From Acidobacteria bacterium 28-9 (GTDB taxonomy: Bacteria > Acidobacteriota > Blastocatellia > Pyrinomonadales > Pyrinomonadaceae): DNA of 64,000 nucleotides. Shown here in pieces: positions 8,612-15,509 of the stretch; position 1 is the stretch's first letter; each line of letters begins with the position of its first letter. The DNA is taken from the NCBI GenBank assembly GCA_002050355.1, contig MWYY01000063.1:1-64000 (forward strand), written 5' to 3'. The notes under the pieces were generated by a model. The model was not told the origin of the DNA, ran no database searches, and worked only from the letters and a program-made list of their open reading frames with translations. The translations under genes and the position numbers were made by a program.

Positions 8612-9803
8612 GGAAGCTCAACTTATAAAATAAAAAAATATAAATTGCGTATCGTTGAGCTACCAACCGTTGAACCGCTGCCTCATGACAATCGAATTTT
8701 ACGGAAGAATCGAGTTGTCTAGTCCCGGAATCTGCAAACCACCGTCCTGACCTCCGCGTTGTCTTCCAGTCGCTGTTTGCTGCTGCGCTTTGAGAAACGG
8801 CTCGACGCCGGAAAGCAGTTTTATCGCGTTAATACGTTCGGCAATGGCATTTTTCGTGCTGGAGACGGCAATCATATCACCGACTTTTAAATCGGCAATT
8901 GTAATGCTCGGAAAGCGTTCGAGCATATCGTCAATGTTTCCGCCGCCCACACGCATTCCTCCACCGCCTTGCCCTATTCTATTGGGATTTGTTCCCGATT
9001 CAGCGTTTGACTGACCTGCTTGTCGCGGCGGACGTGCCGCACCTTGTCGCGGCGGACGTGCCGCACCTTGTCGCGGCGGACGTGCCGCACCTTGTCCTCC
9101 GGGCGTCATTGTACCGGTGCCAGTTTGCATAGCCTGAAACTGCGCCATTCTTTGCGCCATTTCCGCCGGAAATCGTTTGAGAACAGCGTTTTTTCCGAGC
9201 GCAATGGGGAAGCTCAACTTATAAAATAAAAAAATATAAATTGCGTATCGTTGAGCTACCAACCGTTGAACCGCTGCCTCATGACAATCGAATTTTACGG
9301 AAGAATCGAGTTGTCTAGTCCCGGAATCTGCAAACCACCGTCCTGACCTCCGCGTTGTCTTCCAGTCGCTGTTTGCTGCTGCGCTTTGAGAAACGGCTCG
9401 ACGCCGGAAAGCAGTTTTATCGCGTTAATACGTTCGGCAATGGCATTTTTCGTGCTGGAGACGGCAATCATATCACCGACTTTTAAATCGGCAATTGTAA
9501 TGCTCGGAAAGCGTTCGAGCATATCGTCAATGTTTCCGCCGCCCACACGCATTCCTCCACCGCCTTGCCCTATTCTATTGGGATTTGTTCCCGATTCAGC
9601 GTTTGACTGACCTGCTTGTCGCGGCGGACGTGCCGCACCTTGTCGCGGCGGACGTGCCGCACCTTGTCGCGGCGGACGTGCCGCACCTTGTCCTCCGGGC
9701 GTCATTGTACCGGTGCCAGTTTGCATAGCCTGAAACTGCGCCATTCTTTGCGCCATTTCCGCCGGAAATCGTTTGAGAACAGCGTTTTTTCCGAGCGCAA
9801 TGG
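8612..9803. repeat. 596-bp direct tandem duplication (units 8612-9207 and 9208-9803)
   Basis: The two units appear identical where I compared them, including their translations in three frames. The bases flanking the unit differ on both sides (C at 8611 against G at 9207; T at 9804 against G at 9208), so the junction has no terminal homology. The unit contains the last third of the DUF5666-like gene and about 90 bp downstream of it. No transposase, target-site duplication or inverted terminal repeat is seen. It is either a recent illegitimate duplication or an assembly error. Confidence 0.9.
8699..9262 (-). pseudogene. Truncated second copy of the DUF5666-like gene
   Basis: From the junction at 9207 down to 8699 this reading frame repeats the C-terminal part (about 169 residues) of the gene at 9295-10569, including the three GAARPPRQ repeats and the terminal DNSILP. 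It has lost the signal peptide and N-terminal domains. The first 18 or so residues of the open frame come from non-coding sequence read through the junction. It is a by-product of the 596-bp duplication rather than a functional gene. Confidence 0.8.
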
Positions 9804-10569
9804 TTACGTCCTTTTTGGTTTGGATATTGTTAATGGTGATTTCGTTTCGCTCGGCGTTTACGGCTGTAATCGTGCCGCCGACGGTTTGAAACGAGCCGGT
9901 TACGATTTTTTCCGCCTTAATCGTCGCGCCGTCTTCACTTTTGTCGCCTAGAGCGCGAATCGAATCGCCGACTTTTATTTCACCAAACGAACTTGTCTTA
10001 ACTTCGTTATAATCCACCGAATCAGGCGCATAACGACGGAAATCTGCATTGTCTTTTAGAGTTAAGACAGTTTTCCTTTCGCCCATAATACTGCGCATCG
10101 ACACTGTGATTTCTTTCGTCTGCGGATTGACGGCGGCGACTTGTCCGGTAATTCCGCGCGTGCGCCATTCTTCGCGTTCCTTGTTTTGCTTTTGCGCGAT
10201 GTCGGATTTTGTCATCAGATAAACCGCTTTCGCCGGAACGCTTTTTTTATCGGCTGAAAATATTCCGGTTACAATCAGTTTGTCGCCCACGCCGATGTCG
10301 GTTAAATTTCCCGCCGTCGCCGTTTTGAGACTCGGGTTTTCGGGCGAGACACGTTTGTATTCGGTTTTGTCGGACAGAACAACGTCAATTGCACTATCCT
10401 TTGTCTGCAATACGATTTTGCCACTGTCGATTGAAGACACATCACCGGTTGCAAGGCTGAGTTTTACTTTTGTCTCCGAAGTGCTTGGCGCGGTCGTTTG
10501 TGCCGCGATTGTGCCAGAAAAACTTGCCAAAAATATAAAAAGACCAAATAAAATATATGTTTTACGCAT
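9295..10569 (-). CDS. Secreted protein with repeated DUF5666-like domains
   Basis: This 424-residue protein has a signal peptide (LFGLFIFLASFSGTIAAQ, cleavage near residue 24). Three or four similar beta-rich modules follow, each combining a GxVxxVdxxxxxItv-type strand pair with a VGDxI/L turn (IGVGDKLIVTG, IKVGDSIRALG, LKVGDMIAVSS). This is the pattern of DUF5666/OB-like repeat proteins. Residues near 280-310 hold three exact copies of an 8-residue unit, GAARPPRQ, encoded by a 24-bp tandem repeat. The protein is complete despite the duplication, because the duplicated unit includes its stop codon. The ATG at 10569 is preceded by an AAGG motif. Function is unknown; it is probably periplasmic or surface-located. 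Confidence 0.65.
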   Translation of the reverse strand: MRKTYILFGLFIFLASFSGTIAAQTTAPSTSETKVKLSLATGDVSSIDSGKIVLQTKDSAIDVVLSDKTEYKRVSPENPSLKTATAGNLTDIGVGDKLIVTGIFSADKKSVPAKAVYLMTKSDIAQKQNKEREEWRTRGITGQVAAVNPQTKEITVSMRSIMGERKTVLTLKDNADFRRYAPDSVDYNEVKTSSFGEIKVGDSIRALGDKSEDGATIKAEKIVTGSFQTVGGTITAVNAERNEITINNIQTKKDVTIALGKNAVLKRFPAEMAQRMAQFQAMQTGTGTMTPGGQGAARPPRQGAARPPRQGAARPPRQAGQSNAESGTNPNRIGQGGGGMRVGGGNIDDMLERFPSITIADLKVGDMIAVSSTKNAIAERINAIKLLSGVEPFLKAQQQTATGRQRGGQDGGLQIPGLDNSILP

Positions 10570-10749
10570 TTCTAACCTTCTTTCTTATTTTTTACCGAGC
10601 AGAATTATTTTCTTTAGTTTTATACGGAACAAACAGTGAAAAGTTGCGTTTTCGCCTTATAGTTAAAGACGTAGCTTTTGATAAAAAAGTTACATTTATT
10701 TTGTAAAGAATTGTAAATTTTTGATTTGTGGAAAAGAAGAGCTTAAATT

Positions 10750-11712
10750 TTACACCTTTTGCCAGTTATTGGTTGAGCGTGCGGTTAAAATAAGACCAAT
10801 GCTGGCGGAGAGCAACATCACTAAGACAAGCGTCCAGAGATAAGGAACAGAGAGAAGTATCGTCCAAAAAACAACGCCGATTAGAATCGCAAATGTTTCC
10901 GATTGCCGTGCTTCTGGCAGAAAACGCTTTTGTAATAGTTTGCCGACGCTGACCTGTAAGGCGACGCGCCCGAAAACATATCCCAAAATCAAAAAGACAA
11001 ACAACATCAAACTGACAATCGCGCTGACGTAATTCGGAAGAAATTTCAAACCGGCAACTACACCGACCGTCGTCGCCAGAAAACTCAAAAGACCGATGGT
11101 GACGACTTTCAAAGTCGAAAGCTGTATGCGCGCGACAGCGCGGCTGACCGCTCCGGGCGCAATCGTCGTAAAAGCAAAGGAAATAATAAACCAGAAAAGA
11201 ACCGACAGAAATCTCTGAGCCAGAAACGTCCAGGAAAAATTCGGCGCAAATAACTGACTCGGATTCTGCGTCAAATTTCGCATTTCCTCTTCGTAACCGG
11301 CATACATCACGGTTTCGGCGTCGGCGCCGCGAAGCGGTGTTTTGCTTTCCGGCTTGTAGTTGCCGCCGAAAGCCATCACCGCGCCGCCGATAAAAGCGCC
11401 TTCTTTCTGGATGATTGTGCCACCGATTGTGCCTACGTCACCCGAAACTTTGCCTTCGACAATCACGTCGCCGCCAAATGAAAAAACGCCTTTGGCTTCC
11501 TTTTTGACGATAACGGTTTTGCCGAAAGATAAAACTTCCATTTCGGGCGCATTTTCAACAATAACGATTTTTTCGTCGGGTTTCGTAGTAATTGTCGTTT
11601 GCGCGAAAATTGTCAGACAAGCCGTAAGAACAAAAACAAATCCGCCGAGCATCTGCCAGAGCGGAAAATTCCAATCAAAAAATATATATGTTCTTGCGCT
11701 GATATAAATCAC
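10750..11712 (-). CDS. Bactofilin-like repeat domain fused to a multi-pass membrane domain
   Basis: This 320-residue protein begins with one hydrophobic segment (about 19-38). Residues 50-115 form a short right-handed-helix-type repeat (VLSFGKTVIVKKEAKGVFS, DVIVEGKVSGDVGTIGG, FIGGAVMAFGG), like the polymer-forming domain of bactofilins. Four or more membrane helices follow between about 165 and 315. This combination is common in acidobacterial envelope proteins without a firm function. It is the last gene of the sigma-factor cluster on the same strand, only 24 nt after the anti-sigma gene, so it may belong to that regulon. Confidence 0.6.
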   Translation of the reverse strand: MIYISARTYIFFDWNFPLWQMLGGFVFVLTACLTIFAQTTITTKPDEKIVIVENAPEMEVLSFGKTVIVKKEAKGVFSFGGDVIVEGKVSGDVGTIGGTIIQKEGAFIGGAVMAFGGNYKPESKTPLRGADAETVMYAGYEEEMRNLTQNPSQLFAPNFSWTFLAQRFLSVLFWFIISFAFTTIAPGAVSRAVARIQLSTLKVVTIGLLSFLATTVGVVAGLKFLPNYVSAIVSLMLFVFLILGYVFGRVALQVSVGKLLQKRFLPEARQSETFAILIGVVFWTILLSVPYLWTLVLVMLLSASIGLILTARSTNNWQKV

Positions 11713-11736
11713 TTTTTCAGATTGAAACTAAGAAAT

Positions 11737-12312
11737 TTACGAATGATTGTAACGGCTGAAGAGACGTGAAAGAGCAAATAAAGATATGAAAAAGAACAAT
11801 GCTAAAAATAAAATAGAAAAAGCTGAATTATAAACAAATTGCGAACACACCGAGCGCAAAAGGATTGCCGTGCCAATGGCAACGTTGAAAACCAAATGCC
11901 AGGCGAAACTTCCGACCGCCAAAACCTGCTCGCCGAATTTCAAAAAAGCCGCAACAACCGTTTTTGTCGCGCCGCCGACTCCCAGAAGAAACAATAAAAA
12001 CAAACCCGCGATAACAAAAACCGCCTTCGTCCGCTCTTTCGGGCAGCGCAAACCGCTGACTGAGCTTTCAGCATTGGCGACGACGACTTTCGTAAAGTTT
12101 TTGGGAAGTTTAAACTCCTTTTCTGTTTCCAGTGCAAAATCCAGCGTAAACAACAATCTTTTTTGCTCGTTAAGTCCGAACGCGCAGATTTTGCACACGG
12201 CGAGGTGCATTTCCAACTCCAGTTCCTGGCGCGGCGTGAGTTCACCGTCAATGTATGCGGCAAGTTCTTCGCGCGGGCAATCGTTCTCGATGTTTGGATT
12301 TTGCAAATTCAT
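11737..12312 (-). CDS. Anti-sigma factor with zinc-finger N-terminus
   Basis: This 191-residue protein has at residues 8-50 the zinc-binding anti-sigma pattern: an upstream Cys, then HLAVCKIC (HxxxCxxC). This is the fold that grips ECF sigma factors in the cytoplasm. Two or three hydrophobic segments follow (about 95-190), placing the rest in the membrane. Its start codon directly abuts the stop of the DUF4870 gene, and the ECF sigma gene is 385 nt upstream on the same strand. It is therefore most likely the cognate regulator of that sigma factor. Confidence 0.75.
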   Translation of the reverse strand: MNLQNPNIENDCPREELAAYIDGELTPRQELELEMHLAVCKICAFGLNEQKRLLFTLDFALETEKEFKLPKNFTKVVVANAESSVSGLRCPKERTKAVFVIAGLFLLFLLGVGGATKTVVAAFLKFGEQVLAVGSFAWHLVFNVAIGTAILLRSVCSQFVYNSAFSILFLALFFFISLFALSRLFSRYNHS

Positions 12313-12687
12313 CTATTTCAAAAATTTAATCGTCAAAGGATATTCCCAAAACTCACCGTTGTTTGCCTTTATTCCGCCGATAATCGGAAAAACAAATCCC
12401 ATTATGGCGAGAGCTATAAAGCCTAAAATTCCGACTAAAACAAATAATAAAACAAAACTTATCGCCGCGTAGATGAGGCTTGAAATCATCCAATTGGTAA
12501 TCATTTTCCCGTGCGCGTCGAGCGCAGTCATTTCATCTTTTTTCACTTGCCAAAGCACAATCGGGACTATTATTCCGGCTGGCGGCAACACAAAATTCAA
12601 AAGCTGGGACAGATGCAAAAACAATCCCATCTGTTTTTGTTCCGGAGTTTGCAAAGACATTTGCGGCTGCGGCTGCATGTAATTCAT
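12313..12687 (-). CDS. DUF4870-family small membrane protein
   Basis: This 124-residue protein has a polar start followed by three hydrophobic helices. It includes LSQLLNFVLPPAGIIVPIVLWQVKKDE and a later VLLFVLVGILGFIALAIMGFVFP region, the typical DUF4870 pattern (HLSxLxxFxxPxxGxIxPLIxWxxKKDxxP). Function is not established. It sits between the ECF sigma factor (10-nt gap) and the anti-sigma factor (0-nt gap), indicating a single operon and perhaps a role in sensing or transducing the envelope signal. Confidence 0.8.
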   Translation of the reverse strand: MNYMQPQPQMSLQTPEQKQMGLFLHLSQLLNFVLPPAGIIVPIVLWQVKKDEMTALDAHGKMITNWMISSLIYAAISFVLLFVLVGILGFIALAIMGFVFPIIGGIKANNGEFWEYPLTIKFLK

Positions 12688-12696
12688 TGTTTTCTC

Positions 12697-13302
12697 CTAG
12701 ACGCCCTTAAAACCTCTATCGTTGAAAATTTCGCGCATCATCTCGCGCGCCCGAAACAAGCGGTTTTTGACAGTTCCAAGCGGCAAATTCGTGATTTCCG
12801 CTATTTCGTCGTAGCTCAAATCCTGCGCGTGTCTCAGAAGAATCAACTCGCGGTAAACCGTCGGCAGACATTTGACGACCGATTCGATTTCTTTGCGCCA
12901 TTCGCTGCGCTCGCGTTCCTGTTCGGGCGTCGGATTCGGGCTTTCAATCTGCAATTGAAAGCTGCCATCGGCATTTTCCGCTTCAAGGCTCTGCGGATTG
13001 ACCGAATTTTTCCGCATAAAATCAATCGCCGCGTTGTGTGCGATTCGATAAAGCCAGGTTGAAAATTTGTAATCGGAACTGTATCTTTCTAGTGAATTAT
13101 AGACCTTGATAAAAACTTCCTGCGTTACGTCGAGCGAAGCATCATAATTGTTCAACATTCGATAAACGTAAGCGGTTATCGGGCGCTGGTAACGACGGAC
13201 GAGTTCTTCAAAACCGTCTTCACGCCCGCCAATGGCTTTTGCAATCAACTCGCCGTCGGTTAAATTTCGGACATTCTCAAGTACAAATGCTTGTCTTATC
13301 AT
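12697..13302 (-). CDS. ECF-family RNA polymerase sigma factor
   Basis: This 201-residue protein has sigma region 2 at about residues 28-95 (FEELVRRYQRPITAYVYRML, DVTQEVFIKVY, FSTWLYRIAHNAAIDFMRK). Region 4 is at about 135-190 (CLPTVYRELILLRHAQDLSYDEIAEI, LGTVKNRLFRAREMMRE). There is no region 1.1 or 3, as expected of ECF factors. It is followed by a DUF4870 protein and a zinc-finger anti-sigma factor, the standard arrangement for envelope stress control. No autoregulated promoter could be identified with confidence. Confidence 0.9.
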   Translation of the reverse strand: MIRQAFVLENVRNLTDGELIAKAIGGREDGFEELVRRYQRPITAYVYRMLNNYDASLDVTQEVFIKVYNSLERYSSDYKFSTWLYRIAHNAAIDFMRKNSVNPQSLEAENADGSFQLQIESPNPTPEQERERSEWRKEIESVVKCLPTVYRELILLRHAQDLSYDEIAEITNLPLGTVKNRLFRAREMMREIFNDRGFKGV

Positions 13303-13370
13303 GATGCAAAGTCAATACGGTTTTTTTGTAACTTGGTTTCAAATAAATTCAAACTTTAAACCTTGAACTC

Positions 13371-14309
13371 TTATTTCCATCCGAGAGCAGCAAGTCCCGC
13401 GGGCGCGGCAACTTCGTCGAAATTTAACGCCTGATTTGGGATATTTAACCCGACATCTTCAGGTTGAAGAATATTAAGCGTTCTGCCGAGCGCTTCGGCG
13501 GCGATTTCATTTAATTTAGCCGGAGCCAAATCTTTTCCGACGACGAGAAGTTTTTCCAGAAAATTTTCGCTGGCGTCTCCGCCGCCCAAACGGTCTCGGT
13601 AGAACATCAACAGACGATAGATTTCGTCGTCTCTTTCGCTTTCGGTACAAGTAACCGAACGGACAACGGTCGGCTCTGCACCGCGCATAATCAGAGCGAC
13701 AAATCCGTCGGGCTGTGAACTGATAAGAAGTGAATCACCCGTTTTATTTTTATTAAAAAGCCAATTCGCTTCACTAACGGCACGCGGCAAAATCAAGCCT
13801 GCCTGCCAGCCGAGCATTTCAAATAAAGTTTCGTATTCGTCAATCACGCTGAGTTTGACGGCAGTTGCAAAATAGCGAGATTTACCGACGGTGTCCGATG
13901 TGATTTTTCGTCGCGTAATCCGCAATTCGCCAGCCGGAACTCCGAATGTATTTTCGGCTTTCCAATCCAGAACTTGTGATAATTCATCTTTTGAAGCCGG
14001 TTCGCTCTCGAGCGTCAAAATTGCCGTTCGCGCCGTGTTGCTCGGCAAGGATACAGACCACCGTTTCCGATTTCTCAAACCCGCGTTCGTTACCGCTTCT
14101 TCGAGAAAAACAATCATCTCAGCGGGACTTTTGATGTTTTGTTCGATAAAATTCGGCGTCAAAAGATGTTCGGGCAGATCGACCGTAGCTGCCTGCTTGA
14201 TACCGAAACGCCCTCTGCCCTCTCTTTGTAAAGCCAGAGCAGTTACGCTTTCCTGTTCCAAGCCGAGCGCGGCTTTCGGATAATTCGGTTGGATTATATT
14301 TTCTAACAT
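13371..14309 (-). CDS. PilM-like type IV pilus / type II secretion assembly protein
   Basis: This 312-residue actin-like ATPase-fold protein carries an early LGLEQESVTALALQ strand-turn-strand, the WSVSLPSNTARTAILTLE segment, and DELSQVLDWKAENTFGVPAGELRI. These are typical of PilM or the cytoplasmic half of GspL. It lacks the membrane helix of GspL. It is the last gene of the gspF-gspE-secretin-pseudopilin run on the same strand. Expected role: a cytoplasmic scaffold for the inner-membrane platform. No pilN/pilO-type gene follows in this operon. Confidence 0.65.
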   Translation of the reverse strand: MLENIIQPNYPKAALGLEQESVTALALQREGRGRFGIKQAATVDLPEHLLTPNFIEQNIKSPAEMIVFLEEAVTNAGLRNRKRWSVSLPSNTARTAILTLESEPASKDELSQVLDWKAENTFGVPAGELRITRRKITSDTVGKSRYFATAVKLSVIDEYETLFEMLGWQAGLILPRAVSEANWLFNKNKTGDSLLISSQPDGFVALIMRGAEPTVVRSVTCTESERDDEIYRLLMFYRDRLGGGDASENFLEKLLVVGKDLAPAKLNEIAAEALGRTLNILQPEDVGLNIPNQALNFDEVAAPAGLAALGWK

Positions 14310-14316
14310 TTTTTAT

Positions 14317-14385
14317 TAATGGTAAATGGTGCATCATAAATCAAGAGGATTTCTTACATTCACCATTAATCACTGACCATTCGTC
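14317..14385. repeat. Heptamer-repeat hairpin between pilM-like and pseudopilin genes
   Basis: TTAATGGTAAATG at the left pairs imperfectly with CATTCACCATTAA near 14360. The word TTAATGGT is shared with the hairpin at 1154-1234. It lies between two same-strand genes of an operon. Confidence 0.65.
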
Positions 14386-14390
14386 ATTAT

Positions 14391-14810
14391 TTAATAGTCT
14401 TCAAATTTTTTGCCGTCGCTATCCTCGCCTTCGTTTAGTGTCTTAACATCTTTCAAACCTTGTTCAGCGTCCGGTGAGGTCGTATCTTCGCCTTGAATTT
14501 CCTTCCATTCGGCTTTTCCCAAAACCGGGTCAATCGGTATTTCACTAAAATAACGTTCTGTGACTAAATCACTTACCGATTTGGGTAATTTTCCTTTATC
14601 GACTGTGTATTGTTGAATGGCACTGCGTATTTGCCGAAGATTTTCAGCAAGAACCGTTTCGCGCGCGTGTTGGACGGTTCTTTGATATGCCGGCAAACCT
14701 ATCGAGAGCAAAATAATTATGACGAACATCGAAATCATCAATTCCAGCAGGGAAAACCCGCTTTCGACTTTCGATTTCAAACTTTGAACTTTTAAGAATT
14801 TACCAATCAC
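14391..14810 (-). CDS. Type II secretion pseudopilin, GspG-like
   Basis: This 139-residue protein carries a prepilin signature at residues 18-30 (G followed by FSLLELMISM, with Glu at mature position 5) and a hydrophobic N-terminal helix. Peptidase cleavage after Gly18 would give a mature pseudopilin. The C-terminal GEDSDGKKFEDY resembles the GspG calcium-binding end, as does the DPVLGKAEW segment. The 18-residue leader is encoded by a heptamer series (TTCAAAG TTTGAAA TCGAAAG TCGAAAG). The gene overlaps the upstream pseudopilin by 11 nt. It could be the major or a minor pseudopilin. Confidence 0.78.
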   Translation of the reverse strand: MIGKFLKVQSLKSKVESGFSLLELMISMFVIIILLSIGLPAYQRTVQHARETVLAENLRQIRSAIQQYTVDKGKLPKSVSDLVTERYFSEIPIDPVLGKAEWKEIQGEDTTSPDAEQGLKDVKTLNEGEDSDGKKFEDY

Positions 14811-15504
14811 TGTATTTTTCTCCGTTTAACGCTTCCCCCTCAGAACTCGAACGTACGTCGAAAACATTAATTTCGTCCCAATCGCCGCTGTCTTTCGGTT
14901 GATAAGAAGAACGGAATTGCCAATCGGACTTCCCTGTCATCGGGTCATTTGGCAACTCACGCAAGTAAACTTTATTGAGTTCCTTTTCCTGATTTAAATC
15001 GGTCGCGTTTTTGTCGCCGAATATCTCATTTGTTTTCACATTTAAACCGCGCGGCTTAATTTTCACGCCTGAAACTAAAACGTCGAGAGTCGGCGGATAA
15101 CGGTCGAGATTTTCCGTGTCAAACATCTTGCAATCGTCAATGACAACGCGGCTCCGCGGGTCTGACTGATTACTTCCACCAAAGTTAGGCGGAAGGCTTC
15201 TGCCCGGGACTGCGCCTTGCGGACACGCGCCGATTGTATCTCTGTGAAATTCGTCAATCGCCGAACGAATCAATCGCAAATCTTCGCGCAAGCGTAATTC
15301 TTTTTCGCGTTTGACCGCATTTTGCATAAGAGGAATCGTTCCCATTACTAAAACTGCGAGAACGGTTAAGGTAACGATAAGTTCAAACAATGTAAAACCA
15401 GAGTTCACAAGTGAGGGACGAAGGACGAGGGATAAGTTTCCTTTACTCATCCCTCGTCCTTTATCTGTTCTACTTTGTCTCCGATTTTTTAACTTTAAAG
15501 TCAT
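14800..15504 (-). CDS. Type II secretion pseudopilin, GspG-like, larger paralogue
   Basis: This 234-residue protein has the prepilin motif G followed by FTLFELIVTLTVL near residue 36. DPMTGKSDW and the C-terminal SSSEGEALNGEKYSDW correspond to the GspG pattern, with an internal insertion of about 80 residues carrying two Cys. From the ATG at 15504 the leader is 35 residues long, unusually long. An internal ATG (Met19) would give a more usual leader of about 17. That internal start lies in the loop of a 13-bp hairpin. The gene begins 5 nt after the secretin stop. Confidence 0.75.
   Translation of the reverse strand: MTLKLKNRRQSRTDKGRGMSKGNLSLVLRPSLVNSGFTLFELIVTLTVLAVLVMGTIPLMQNAVKREKELRLREDLRLIRSAIDEFHRDTIGACPQGAVPGRSLPPNFGGSNQSDPRSRVVIDDCKMFDTENLDRYPPTLDVLVSGVKIKPRGLNVKTNEIFGDKNATDLNQEKELNKVYLRELPNDPMTGKSDWQFRSSYQPKDSGDWDEINVFDVRSSSEGEALNGEKYSDW
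15411..15461. repeat. Heptamer-repeat hairpin inside the pseudopilin leader
   Basis: AAGGACGAGGGAT (15421-15433) and ATCCCTCGTCCTT (15449-15461) are perfect 13-bp reverse complements with a 15-nt loop. The left part reads GAGGG ACGAAGG ACGAGGG (period 7). It is translated as part of the prepilin leader, and the candidate internal start codon lies in its loop. Confidence 0.85.
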
Positions 15505-15509
15505 CGTTC

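Noticed and set aside
8612-9803. Insertion sequence or transposon for the 596-bp repeat
   Set aside because: No transposase frame, terminal inverted repeats or target-site duplication; the unit is part of a host gene.
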